36,470 bases of DNA from Parcubacteria group bacterium GW2011_GWA2_40_14 (GTDB lineage Bacteria > Patescibacteriota > Minisyncoccia > Phycocordibacterales > DATDWN01): the NCBI GenBank assembly GCA_000996025.1, contig LBYF01000006.1, positions 6,219 through 42,688 of the forward strand, given 5' to 3'. Made by a program: the position numbers and the translations under genes. A model generated the notes under the pieces. That model did no database searches. It had not been told where the DNA came from and was given only the letters and a program-made list of their open reading frames with translations. This document shows, one piece after another, positions 20,629 through 27,857 of the stretch. Each line of letters begins with the position of its first letter. Position 1 is the stretch's first letter.

Positions 20629-21072
20629 CTATTCTAACACACTTGTTTGGGGAACTTCCCGAGGTTCTTTGGGTAAAATAGCAGAGGCGATTGTTATGGC
20701 ACAGCTGATAAGGGCCAGATTTTTTATAATGTACTGACCTTCAAGGGTTGGCACGAATATGACTGTCCACATGCTGGGGATGATAAATAGTGGTAGAGCT
20801 ACCATAATCATATGGAGGAAAAAGAGTCCTAGAGCCAGACGTTCTTTGCCAGGGACAAGAAAAAGTATGCCGATAAGCATTTCAAAAAGCCCAAAGAAAA
20901 CAATAAATATTCCAAAAGATAAAAATGGCACATACGCTAGAGTTTTGCCAAAAAGACTCTCCACCATTTCACTGGCCGGGCTTTGTCCCACTACTTTCAA
21001 AAGTCCAAACCAAAAATAAATGACGAACAAGGCAAGACGAGAAAAAAATACAGATGCTTGTTTTATATTCAT
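20629..21072 (-). CDS. DoxX-family-like membrane protein
   Basis: 147 residues with four hydrophobic segments. RLALFVIYFWFGLLKVVG near the start, then FGIFIVFFGLFEMLIGILFL, LGLFFLHMIMVALPLFI and YIIKNLALISCAITIASAIL, resembles DoxX-like proteins. The reading frame is clean and ends four bases before the next gene. Function unknown; the second such protein in the window after 16112. Confidence 0.65.
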   Translation of the reverse strand: MNIKQASVFFSRLALFVIYFWFGLLKVVGQSPASEMVESLFGKTLAYVPFLSFGIFIVFFGLFEMLIGILFLVPGKERLALGLFFLHMIMVALPLFIIPSMWTVIFVPTLEGQYIIKNLALISCAITIASAILPKEPREVPQTSVLE

Positions 21073-21113
21073 GTGTATAATAGTATCATTAATTATTTAT
21101 TAACAAAAGTGGA

Positions 21114-21551
21114 ATGAATAAAATTATAACAATCGTTGTTCTTTTAATTGTAATCGGTGCTGGGATTTTTCTGTATAACGACAGGAAAACAAATCAAGAT
21201 AGTAGAACAATAACGACAGACATTGAGACTGTTAGGCTTGAAAATATTGTCCCTTCCTCTGCAATGTCGCCGACAGTCAAGGAATTCACTGTTGTCGGAA
21301 CGAATTTTTCCTACGAGCCAAAAATTATAACCGTCAAAAAAGGCGATACGGTCAAAATTATTTTTAAAGACAACGAGGGTTTCCATGACCTGAAAATATC
21401 TGGATACGATGTGATAACAGAGCGTATAAATGCCGGTTCCGAGAGCTCGGTGCAGTTTGTTGCCGATAAAACCGGCAATTTTGAATATTTCTGCACTGTC
21501 GGTAACCACCGCGCCCAGGGCATGAAAGGGACGCTTGTGGTGACAGAATAA
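21114..21551 (+). CDS. Membrane-anchored cupredoxin (plastocyanin-like)
   Basis: 145 residues: an N-terminal membrane anchor or signal (KIITIVVLLIVIGAGIFLY), a linker, then one cupredoxin domain. The type 1 copper ligands are visible: His in GFHDLKI, then Cys, His and Met in FCTVGNHRAQGM. FVADKTGNFEYFCTVGNH is the typical C-terminal loop. It is probably an extracytoplasmic electron carrier or copper-binding protein. It is divergent from the DoxX-like gene and lies far from the copper cluster at 33481-36470. Confidence 0.88.
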   Translation: MNKIITIVVLLIVIGAGIFLYNDRKTNQDSRTITTDIETVRLENIVPSSAMSPTVKEFTVVGTNFSYEPKIITVKKGDTVKIIFKDNEGFHDLKISGYDVITERINAGSESSVQFVADKTGNFEYFCTVGNHRAQGMKGTLVVTE

Positions 21552-21583
21552 AAATTAAAACTGCCAGTCAATTCGCTGCAATG

Positions 21584-21671
21584 CGGAGGAGGTGAGATTC
21601 GAACTCACGAACCAGTTGCCCAGTTTCCGCTTTTCAAGAGCGGTGCCTTAAACCTCTCGAGCCACTCCTCC
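21584..21671 (-). tRNA. tRNA-Ser (anticodon TGA)
   Basis: Acceptor GGAGGAG pairs with CTCCTCC; anticodon stem CCGCT/AGCGG with loop CTTGAAA; long variable arm as expected for class II; T arm GTGAG-TTCGAAT-CTCAC; discriminator G. 88 bases. Confidence 0.94.
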
Positions 21672-21707
21672 GCGCTACAGCGAATTAGTTAAATATAGCT
21701 ATTTCTC

Positions 21708-21926
21708 CTACGTTTTTTCAATTGTTTCAACTGTGTATTTCCGCGCCACAAAATGGATATAAATGATGTCCAAAATGCCAAGTGTGTTTACAAGTAATAA
21801 AATAATAAACCACTTTTTGTGTGACAGTTGAGCGGCTTTCCACAGGGCAACTCCTTTCCACGGGATTGACCATAGTGTTATCACAATAAAAAGCCAGATT
21901 GGTAAACCATTTAATACCGTATCCAT
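21708..21926 (-). CDS. Small two-helix membrane protein (DUF5652-like)
   Basis: 72 residues with two membrane helices; WKGVALWKAAQLSHKKWFII and LLVNTLGILDIIYIHFV match the pattern of the DUF5652 family, common in these bacteria and of unknown function. It lies between tRNA-Ser and the 46-base palindrome. Confidence 0.75.
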   Translation of the reverse strand: MDTVLNGLPIWLFIVITLWSIPWKGVALWKAAQLSHKKWFIILLLVNTLGILDIIYIHFVARKYTVETIEKT

Positions 21927-21966
21927 TACGATATTCTAGCTTTTTTTAAGGTAATAATCAAATATG

Positions 21967-22012
21967 CCACATACGTTACAATCATGCTATAGCATGATTG
22001 TAACGTATGTGG
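21967..22012. repeat. Perfect 46-base palindrome upstream of ruvX
   Basis: A 23-base arm beginning CCACATACGTTACAATCATG is followed directly by its exact complement; the centre is TGCTATAGCA. The GCTATAGC core is the same as in the two palindromes around the PaaX/Cas2-like gene. It ends 31 bases before the ruvX ATG, in the divergent space with the DUF5652-like gene. Confidence 0.93.
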
Positions 22013-22043
22013 TGCGATGCAAATTTGATAATTTTAGGTTAAA

Positions 22044-22436
22044 ATGTCAGGTATGAAGTATTTGGGTATTGACTATGGTGCAAAAAATGTAGGACTTGCT
22101 ATTTCAGACGAGTCAGGCAATTTTGCTTTTCCCTTAAAAGTTCTAGAGAATTCAAAAGACATAATAGACGATATATCGTCTATTTGTAAGGAAAACAATA
22201 TTGGGGAAATTGTGGTAGGGGAGTCGAGGAATTTCGCTCAACAGGAAAATGAAATAATGAAAAAAATTAGCCCATTTGTAAAAGATTTGGAAGAAAAACT
22301 AGGCCTGCCTGTCCATATGCATCCTGAGTTTTTGACATCCATGGAAGCAGAGCGTTTGCAAGGCAAAAACGACATGCATGATGCTTCTGCTGCCGCTCTT
22401 ATATTAAAAAGTTACTTAGACACAAATAAGTTGTGA
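22044..22436 (+). CDS. ruvX: Putative Holliday junction resolvase RuvX (YqgF)
   Basis: The 130-residue protein has the RNase H-like fold signature: KYLGIDYGAKNVGLAISDES (catalytic Asp), IGEIVVGES, and a C-terminal DDxxAA-like MHDASAAALILKSYL. YqgF homologues process RNA or DNA junctions (16S rRNA 5' maturation in E. coli). The ATG at 22053 (MKYLGIDYG) is the family-like start; 22044 adds three residues. The palindrome at 22163-22184 lies inside the gene and encodes IIDDISSI without an obvious insertion. The pilM-like gene begins 13 bases after the stop. Confidence 0.88.
   Translation: MSGMKYLGIDYGAKNVGLAISDESGNFAFPLKVLENSKDIIDDISSICKENNIGEIVVGESRNFAQQENEIMKKISPFVKDLEEKLGLPVHMHPEFLTSMEAERLQGKNDMHDASAAALILKSYLDTNKL
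22163..22184. repeat. CGATATATCG palindrome within ruvX
   Basis: A perfect 22-base palindrome, arm AATAGACGATA. It shares 18 bases with the tsaE copy (TAGACGATATATCGTCTA) and is read in the same frame (DDISS). Confidence 0.65.
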
Positions 22437-22449
22437 TATAATTAAATTA

Positions 22450-23418
22450 ATGAAGTTCAATAAAATTTTTGAGGCATTTCCTCCACCAAAATTTCTGAAC
22501 ATACCATTTGCCGGTCTATCCATTTCGGATTCGGCTATTCACTGTATTCAGTTTGGCAAAAAAGATGGACGGATTTATATAGAAAAATACGCTGAAGTAG
22601 AACTCTCCCCGGGGACTATTGTTTCTGGAGAAATGCACGATAAAGAAAAAGTTCTAAATATATGGAAAACATTGAAAAAAGACCTAGGATTTGAGCATGT
22701 CAAAATATCTTTGCCTGAAGAGAAAGTGTATATCTTTACGGCAAAAATTCCCATTGTCAAACCTGAAGAAGTTTTAAGCGCAGTGGAATCCAAAATGGAA
22801 GAGTCTGTGCCGGTTTCTCAGAGCGAACTTCTCTTTGATTATGTTGTAGTGGACCATCGTGATAAGGGACATTTGGATGTAGTGGTTACGGCCTTACCCA
22901 TAAGCGTCATTGATATGTATGTTGGAATGGCCGAAACCGCCGGACTTTCTCTTCTTGCTTTGGGAATAGAATCTCAAGCTATAACCCGAGCACTATTGCC
23001 GAAAGGAAGCCGTGGTACTTCGCTTTTGGTTCATTTTGGAAAAGAAAAGGTCGGTTTGTATGTTGAGAGCGACCGTCTTGTTCGCTTCACATCCACCATT
23101 TTACTCCAGCGCGGGCCAATTCCAAACCCTGATTTTTTATCGCAAGAAGTTAAAAAGCTTTACACATATTGGCATACCTTGAAAGAAAATTTAGACAAGC
23201 CGGAAAAGAAAATAACCCAGATAATTGTAGTTGGTGAGAATATTCCGGAATGGGTTATACTAACCCTCTCAAATCAAAGTGGCACACCGATAGTTTTAGG
23301 AAATGTTTGGACAAATGCTTTTGATGTAAATCTTTTCACGCCGGCTATCCCATTTCCTGATTCTCTTCGCTACGGACCGGCGGTAGGACTAGCCCTTCCT
23401 TCGGATACGTTAATATAA
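22450..23418 (+). CDS. pilM: Type IV pilus assembly protein PilM-like (actin-fold ATPase)
   Basis: The 322-residue protein starts with an actin-like phosphate-1 segment (FAGLSISDSAIHCIQFGKKD) and has AKIPIVKPEEVLSAVESKME, ITQIIVVGENIPEW and a closing FPDSLRYGPAVGLAL. PilM polymerises at the cytoplasmic membrane and binds the N-terminal tail of PilN, linking the motor (PilB at 9815) to the alignment complex. It is followed by pilN- and pilO-like genes with short or overlapping junctions, so the three form one operon with ruvX ahead of it. Confidence 0.82.
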   Translation: MKFNKIFEAFPPPKFLNIPFAGLSISDSAIHCIQFGKKDGRIYIEKYAEVELSPGTIVSGEMHDKEKVLNIWKTLKKDLGFEHVKISLPEEKVYIFTAKIPIVKPEEVLSAVESKMEESVPVSQSELLFDYVVVDHRDKGHLDVVVTALPISVIDMYVGMAETAGLSLLALGIESQAITRALLPKGSRGTSLLVHFGKEKVGLYVESDRLVRFTSTILLQRGPIPNPDFLSQEVKKLYTYWHTLKENLDKPEKKITQIIVVGENIPEWVILTLSNQSGTPIVLGNVWTNAFDVNLFTPAIPFPDSLRYGPAVGLALPSDTLI

Positions 23419-23439
23419 GTAAACTCTAAACAACGAAAC

Positions 23440-23976
23440 ATGTTCAATCTTCTTCCTCAAAATCTAAAACAAAAAATAAAATCGGAGTATGCTCTGCGTC
23501 GCATGGTGGTTATCCTTTCATTTGTTATTTTTTTGCAAGTTTCCTCTATAGTTTTTACTCTTCCTTTGTGGTTTATTTCCGGGTTTAAGGAGAAAGAAGC
23601 TGTTTTACAAAAAAAATATATGGATAATTCAACATTATTCAAAAATACAGATTCCATATCTGATATTGTTTTTGATACCAATGCCAAACTAAGAGTTATA
23701 AATAATGTTCTTTCATATCCGAAATTCAGACCTCTTGTGGACATTATTATTCAAAGCAAATCAGAGAACATATATATTAGTGGAATTAATTATAAATATA
23801 CAGACGTAACGACTGCAAATATAGTCATTATAGGTATTGCCAACAAGCGTGAGGACTTGGTGGCATTTGTAAAAACTCTGGAGGGGACTAAAGTATTTCA
23901 GACTGTTCACTTACCGGTTGGAAATCTAGCTCAAGATAAAAATATAAATTTCTCTATAGAAATCTCCCTAATATGA
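23440..23976 (+). CDS. pilN: PilN-like type IV pilus assembly protein
   Basis: 178 residues: a short cytoplasmic N-terminus (MFNLLPQNLKQKIKSEYALR) that fits the PilM-binding tail, with NLLPQ close to the conserved INLLP motif. One membrane helix follows (VVILSFVIFLQVSSIVFTLP), then an extracytoplasmic ferredoxin-like domain after a coiled segment. PilN pairs with PilO to align the pilus machine. Its last four bases overlap the next gene (ATGA), which indicates translational coupling. Confidence 0.75.
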   Translation: MFNLLPQNLKQKIKSEYALRRMVVILSFVIFLQVSSIVFTLPLWFISGFKEKEAVLQKKYMDNSTLFKNTDSISDIVFDTNAKLRVINNVLSYPKFRPLVDIIIQSKSENIYISGINYKYTDVTTANIVIIGIANKREDLVAFVKTLEGTKVFQTVHLPVGNLAQDKNINFSIEISLI

Positions 23977-24536
23977 ACAATATAAATTCTCTTAAAAAAA
24001 TACTGGTTGTCCTCATTATCTGCATAATATGGTTTTGCTCAATATACTATATTATTTTCTCCAATATAAAAAACAAAAATGAGCAAACAGGTCGTTTGAT
24101 AAGTGAACTGAATGCACAAGTTAAAAAACAAGAAAATTCCCTTTTGGTAGAGAGAATGATAAAAAATGCAGATTCGAATATCAATCTAATTGATAGTTCT
24201 ATAATCGCCAAGGATGGGGATGTTGGATTTATTGAAAATTTGGAAAGAATAGCAAGGGAGAGTGGGCTTGAAATGACTATTCAGTCACTTATTTTTGAAG
24301 ACGACCCGTCCTTTGCTTCCACTACTCTAACCAGTTTGAAAATCACGGCAAAAACAAAAGGGGCCTGGCTTGGTAGTTATAAATTTTTGGCACATATGGA
24401 ATCTTTGCCCTTCAAAATAAAAATCAACAAGTTTGTTTTGGTCAAAAATATAAGTGATGCAGATTCTGAAATAAAAAATGCTGAACCGTCTTTATGGGAG
24501 AGTACATTTGAAATCCGAGTCTTAAAATACAAATAA
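23973..24536 (+). CDS. pilO: PilO-like type IV pilus assembly protein
   Basis: 187 residues with one N-terminal membrane helix (ILVVLIICIIWFCSIYYIIF), a coiled coil (EQTGRLISELNAQVKKQENS) and an alpha/beta periplasmic-type domain (FIENLERIARESGLEMTIQS, GSYKFLAHMESLPFKIKIN). The layout and position directly after the pilN-like gene support PilO, the partner of PilN. Sequence conservation of PilO is weak, so the call relies mostly on context. Confidence 0.7.
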   Translation: MNNINSLKKILVVLIICIIWFCSIYYIIFSNIKNKNEQTGRLISELNAQVKKQENSLLVERMIKNADSNINLIDSSIIAKDGDVGFIENLERIARESGLEMTIQSLIFEDDPSFASTTLTSLKITAKTKGAWLGSYKFLAHMESLPFKIKINKFVLVKNISDADSEIKNAEPSLWESTFEIRVLKYK

Positions 24537-24537
24537 T

Positions 24538-24873
24538 ATGTCAAAATTTTTAGAACAAATTAAAAAGTTACTCCAAAAACTCCAAGTGTCCGAAGATTCT
24601 TATAGAAAAGACGGCATACACCCAAAGCGTGATTGGAGGATTTTTTTGACATCTACATTCATCATTTTTTCTCTCTCCGCTCTGATATCGTTCTATATTT
24701 ATGTCCAGATTGACGAGGGCGGATTCTTCGCAGTCAAAGAAGATATTTTACCAAGCAATGTGGAAATTGATTCAGAACTTTTGAAAAAAACAGTGGACGA
24801 AATAAATCTGCGGGAAGTTTCTCTCCAAGCTCTCAAACAAAATAAAACCACCGTACCTGACCCATCTCTATAA
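24538..24873 (+). CDS. Small single-pass membrane protein of the pilus operon
   Basis: 111 residues with a charged N-terminal part, one membrane helix (IFLTSTFIIFSLSALISFYI) and a short outer tail rich in Glu and Leu. It starts two bases after the pilO-like stop, so it is very probably co-expressed with the pilus genes. No family is recognised; a PilP-like or other accessory role is possible but not shown by sequence. Confidence 0.6.
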   Translation: MSKFLEQIKKLLQKLQVSEDSYRKDGIHPKRDWRIFLTSTFIIFSLSALISFYIYVQIDEGGFFAVKEDILPSNVEIDSELLKKTVDEINLREVSLQALKQNKTTVPDPSL

Positions 24874-24876
24874 TTG

Positions 24877-24948
24877 TGCTCTCGGTAAGAATCGAACTTA
24901 CATTAGTGGCTTAGAAGTCCACGGTTCTATCCATTGAACTACGAGAGC
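24877..24948 (-). tRNA. tRNA-Arg (anticodon TCT)
   Basis: Acceptor GCTCTCG pairs with CGAGAGC; D arm GTTC/GAAC; anticodon loop CTTCTAA; T arm GTAAG-TTCGATT-CTTAC; discriminator A. It ends four bases from the convergent pilus operon. Confidence 0.93.
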
Positions 24949-24989
24949 AATAACACAACATTAACACAATTTAACAATTAAATTAAGAG

Positions 24990-25017
24990 AATTTTTGTGC
25001 GGGATACAGGGCTCGAA
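24990..25017 (-). pseudogene. 3' fragment of tRNA-Val (28-base direct repeat)
   Basis: These 28 bases are identical to 25145-25172, which is the end of the intact tRNA-Val (T loop through acceptor) plus downstream bases. The rest of the tRNA is absent here. The 130-base stretch up to the intact copy holds further inverted repeats: CAGGGCTCGAA at 25007-25017 with its complement at 25084-25094, a 10-bp hairpin at 25097-25119, and GGGATAC/GTATCCC at 25001-25037. No gene is seen in it. Confidence 0.8.
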
Positions 25018-25152
25018 TCTTACAGATTCAGTATCCCAATTGGATATTTTATTTCGTAAACTCATAAAATACCTCAATCGGGCTTCGAGCCCTGACGTAA
25101 AGTCATAACATGACTTTACTCATCACACACAAAAAATTTATAACAATTTTTG

Positions 25153-25226
25153 TGCGGGATACAGGGCTCGAACCTGTGACCTTCGCTGTGTAAAAGCGCT
25201 GCTCGTACCAACTGAGCTAATCCCGC
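25153..25226 (-). tRNA. tRNA-Val (anticodon TAC)
   Basis: Acceptor GCGGGAT pairs with ATCCCGC; D arm GCTC/GAGC; anticodon loop TTTACAC; T arm CAGG-TTCGAGC-CCTG extended by one pair; discriminator A. Relics of the same gene lie on both sides (24990-25017 and 25410-25458). Confidence 0.94.
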
Positions 25227-25238
25227 ATGTTTATGTAC

Positions 25239-25439
25239 TCAATTTCTTTTTTTTTCGATATAAACAACTTCAATATTGCTCATTCTACTTGTAGAAATAT
25301 TTTGTCTATTTTTGTGTTCGTGTAATCTGCGAATCAGGTTATTTGTCATACCTTTATAACAGTTACCCTCATTATCTTTTAGAACATATAACAGTATACA
25401 TGGAATATATACCAACTGAGCCCGTCCGAACGGATTCAT
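25239..25439 (-). pseudogene. Truncated GIY-YIG endonuclease-domain ORF
   Basis: The 66-residue frame contains LYVLKDNEGNCYKGMTNNLI and RRLHEHKNR, a clear GIY-YIG (UvrC-N-like) start with YVL and YKG as the two signature parts and the conserved Arg. It stops soon after IEVVYIEKKRN, before the glutamate-bearing second half usually seen. Its ATG lies inside a palindrome inserted in a tRNA-Val fragment, so the N-terminus is not native. It is best read as a decayed mobile or homing-type nuclease domain. Small GIY-YIG proteins of about 80-90 residues are the full-length comparison. Confidence 0.65.
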
Positions 25440-25458
25440 CCGGGCGGGCTAATCCCGC
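25410..25458 (-). pseudogene. 5' fragment of tRNA-Val split by a palindrome
   Basis: On the minus strand GCGGGATTAG (25458-25449) and CTCAGTTGGTA (25420-25410) are the first 21 bases of tRNA-Val. They are separated by a 28-base GC-rich near-palindrome (25421-25448; ends CCCGTCCG and CGGGCGGG) inserted in the D arm. The tRNA sequence stops after the D loop. Confidence 0.8.
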
Positions 25459-25520
25459 AATATAGTGCTTTTAGAGTACAGCATATTGTCTACTTTGTAA
25501 AATCGTGTAGAATAGACTAA

Positions 25521-26204
25521 ATGAAAATACCGAATTGTGTGGGAATAATAATGGATGGCAATCGCAGATGGGCAAAAAACAAAGGCATGTTAGCTCTAAA
25601 AGGTCATCATGCCGGAGGAGAGAAACTTAAAGAGGTTGTACGTTGGGTAAGGGATGCCGATATAAAGCACGTTATTTTCTATGCCTTTTCAACCGAAAAC
25701 TGGAATCGTTCCGAAGAAGAGGTTTCCTATTTGTTGAACTTGATAGCAGAGTTTTTGCAAAAAGAGTTTGAAAATTTTCATAAAGAAGGCGGGGTCTTGC
25801 ATTGTGTCGGCGATATATCCCGATTCTCTCTAGTTTTGCAAAAAATATTGAAAGATGTAGAAGAAAAAACCAAAGACAATTCTGGTCCCCACATTTACCT
25901 TGCTTTGAACTATGGAGGAAGACAAGAAATTCTGTCTGCTGTGAAAAAAATTGTGGCAGAAAATCCAAAACAGGAAGATATAACAGAAGAATATTTGGCA
26001 AAATATTTACAGACAGGCGATATGCCGGACCCAGATATTATTATCCGCACATCAGGAGAAATGCGACTCTCTGGCTTTTTACCATGGCAAGGGGTGTACA
26101 GCGAACTCTTTTTTACACCTGCCATGTGGCCGGACTTTTCCAAAGAAGAATTTTTGAAAATTCTTGAGGAATATGGTGAACGAGACCGTCGTCACGGGAA
26201 ATAA
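25521..26204 (+). CDS. uppS: Undecaprenyl diphosphate synthase
   Basis: The 227-residue cis-prenyltransferase has the phosphate-binding start IIMDGNRRWAKNKG, the motifs YAFSTENWNRS and LNYGGRQEIL, and the C-terminal region IIIRTSGEMRLSGFLPWQ, YSELFFTPAMWPDF. It condenses isopentenyl diphosphate units onto farnesyl diphosphate to build the C55 carrier for peptidoglycan precursors (flipped by MurJ, 1851). Ser replaces Gly in the usual RTGGE, and SGF replaces SNF. Length is near normal. Confidence 0.95.
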   Translation: MKIPNCVGIIMDGNRRWAKNKGMLALKGHHAGGEKLKEVVRWVRDADIKHVIFYAFSTENWNRSEEEVSYLLNLIAEFLQKEFENFHKEGGVLHCVGDISRFSLVLQKILKDVEEKTKDNSGPHIYLALNYGGRQEILSAVKKIVAENPKQEDITEEYLAKYLQTGDMPDPDIIIRTSGEMRLSGFLPWQGVYSELFFTPAMWPDFSKEEFLKILEEYGERDRRHGK

Positions 26205-26234
26205 TTTCTAATTTTCAATTTCTAATTTATAAAC
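26203..26234. repeat. Dispersed AATTTCTAATTTTCAATTTCTAA repeat
   Basis: Almost identical to the copy at 15958-15988. It overlaps the uppS stop codon and runs to two bases before the pseudouridine synthase start. Confidence 0.75.
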
Positions 26235-26236
26235 GA

Positions 26237-26974
26237 TTGAAATCACAAAACGTAGAGATTTTATACGAAGATAAAGATATATTGGCAATAAATAAACCGT
26301 CCGGTCTTGTTGTGCATAGCGATGGTAAAACCGCAGAGAAAACTTTGGTTGATTGGATAATATTAAAGTATCCAAAAATAAAAAAAGTTGGAGAGTCGTG
26401 GACAACTCCATCAGGTGAAATTATTTATCGTCCCGGCATAGTGCATCGGCTAGATAGGGAAACTTCCGGAGTGATGCTTGTGGCCAAAACACAAAAGGGG
26501 TTTGAAAATCTGAAGAAGCAGTTTCAAGAGCACAAGATTGAAAAAGTTTATCACGCCTTTACTTATGGCGAGATGAAAAATGACAGCGGAACAATAGACA
26601 GACCAATAGCTCGGAGCAAAAAAGATTTTCGAATGTGGTCTGCCCAACGCGGAGCAAGGGGAGAGCCGAGGGAGGCCATTACTGACTACAAAGTGATAAC
26701 TCGGGCAAATGGTTACTCTTTTGTACACGTGTTCCCAAAAACAGGGAGGACACATCAAATTCGCGTCCATTTCAAAGCAATAAATTATCCTCTTGTTTCT
26801 GACTCTTTATATGCTCCCAAAAGAAAAAATGAGCGAAAAAATAGTCTTGGCTTGGAGCGCGTAGCTTTACATTCATATGGAATTACGTTTACCGATTTAA
26901 AAGATAAAAGCCACACAGTAACAGCGCCTTACCCAGGTGATTTTGAAAAAGCTTTTGAAATATTACAAACTTAA
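26237..26974 (+). CDS. RluA-family pseudouridine synthase without S4 domain
   Basis: The 245-residue protein has DILAINKPSGLVVHSD, the catalytic loop GIVHRLDRETSGVMLVAKT (active Asp in RLD) and the closing motif TGRTHQIRVHF. RluA/RluD-type enzymes convert uridines of 23S rRNA or tRNA to pseudouridine. No N-terminal S4 domain is present. The start is TTG at 26237, since no ATG precedes the conserved region in frame. The dispersed repeat at 26203-26234 abuts it. The gene is followed by the palindrome 26982-27009. Confidence 0.9.
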   Translation: MKSQNVEILYEDKDILAINKPSGLVVHSDGKTAEKTLVDWIILKYPKIKKVGESWTTPSGEIIYRPGIVHRLDRETSGVMLVAKTQKGFENLKKQFQEHKIEKVYHAFTYGEMKNDSGTIDRPIARSKKDFRMWSAQRGARGEPREAITDYKVITRANGYSFVHVFPKTGRTHQIRVHFKAINYPLVSDSLYAPKRKNERKNSLGLERVALHSYGITFTDLKDKSHTVTAPYPGDFEKAFEILQT

Positions 26975-26981
26975 AAAAATG

Positions 26982-27009
26982 ATTTTGGTACAATATATTG
27001 TACCAAAAT
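26982..27009. repeat. Perfect 28-base palindrome ahead of rplS
   Basis: Arm ATTTTGGTACAATA plus its complement. It equals the palindrome at 30121-30148 except for one base in each arm (A to G, with T to C in the partner), so pairing is kept. Confidence 0.9.
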
Positions 27010-27074
27010 GGATGTTCGGAAAAATAAACGTATTATTGCAATTATAAAAAGCATGTGTTAGATTACCATGACGT

Positions 27075-27491
27075 ATGGAAATCCAGTCTTCAGTCAAAAT
27101 AGCTGACAGAAAGTCTCTTGATATAAAAAGCGGTGATAATGTTCGCGTTTGGCAAAAGATTATTGAGAAAGGTAAAACTCGTCTGCAGGCCTTTGAGGGA
27201 CTGGTCATTGCCGTAAAACATGGCAAGGAAGCAGGAGGGACTTTTACTGTACGACGCGTGGCGTCAGGTGTAGGCGTTGAGAAAATTTTCCCACTATACT
27301 CTCCCATAATTGACTCTATCGAAACATTGAAACGCTCAAAAGTGCGTCGTGCAAAGCTCTATCACATACGAGACAAAGCAGCCAAGGAAATTCGTAGGCA
27401 AATGCGAAATATCCGCGCTCTTCCGGATAATACTCCAAGTGTTGACGAAGAGGTCGTAGAAACAAAAGTCACAGAAGCAGTTGCAGAATAA
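27075..27491 (+). CDS. rplS: 50S ribosomal protein L19
   Basis: The 138-residue protein carries the L19 pattern: IKSGDNVRVWQKIIEKGKTR, LQAFEGLVIAVKHGKEAGGT, FTVRRVASGVGVEKIFPLYS and RRAKLYHIRDKAAKEIRR. It sits at the 30S-50S interface. An acidic tail of about 25 residues (VDEEVVETKVTEAVAE) extends beyond the usual end. A long palindrome that can act as terminator follows ten bases after the stop. Confidence 0.95.
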   Translation: MEIQSSVKIADRKSLDIKSGDNVRVWQKIIEKGKTRLQAFEGLVIAVKHGKEAGGTFTVRRVASGVGVEKIFPLYSPIIDSIETLKRSKVRRAKLYHIRDKAAKEIRRQMRNIRALPDNTPSVDEEVVETKVTEAVAE

Positions 27492-27501
27492 GATTGGTAA
27501 G

Positions 27502-27555
27502 AAAAACATCCTCATAAGATTTCTGCATATGCAGAAATCTTATGAGGATGTTTTT
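27502..27555 (+). terminator. Perfect 54-base palindrome, likely rplS terminator
   Basis: A 27-base arm beginning AAAAACATCCTCATAAGATT is followed directly by its complement, ending in a T run. It is placed where a terminator for rplS is expected, but its stem is much longer than needed and has no unpaired loop, so it may also belong to the palindrome class. Confidence 0.75.
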
Positions 27556-27600
27556 TATGTTGAAAAAAAGTAAAAAATATCATATACTGCATGAATTAAT

Positions 27601-27682
27601 GTCCAGATGGAGAAATTGGCAAACTCGCTACCTTGAGGTGGTAGTGCCGAAAGGCTTGGGGGTTCAAGTCCCCCTCTGGACA
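27601..27682 (+). tRNA. tRNA-Leu (anticodon GAG)
   Basis: Acceptor GTCCAGA pairs with TCTGGAC; anticodon stem CTACC/GGTAG with loop TTGAGGT; class II variable arm (TGCCGAAAGGCT); T arm GGGGG-TTCAAGT-CCCCC; discriminator A. 82 bases. Confidence 0.94.
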
Positions 27683-27781
27683 CAAAACGAATTATGTTAT
27701 AATAATTACGAGAGTCATACCGCTCAAAACTGTAGAAGAACCCGAAGAAAAACATTGGCTCGGAACCATATTTTAATTTTT

Positions 27782-27810
27782 CCTGCATTGAGCGGAGTCG
27801 AAGTGGGGGA
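27782..27810. repeat. GAGCGGAGTCGAAG-type REP-like repeat
   Basis: CATTGAGCGGAGTCGAAGTGG is a member of a short repeat type widely seen in bacterial genomes and resembles the GAGCGAAGCGAAGG stretch within lepA (4561-4580). The rest of the gap 27683-27857 shows no gene. Confidence 0.5.
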
Positions 27811-27857
27811 AGAAAAATTTTTAATCATAATCAAACATTATAATTTAGAGAAAAGTT

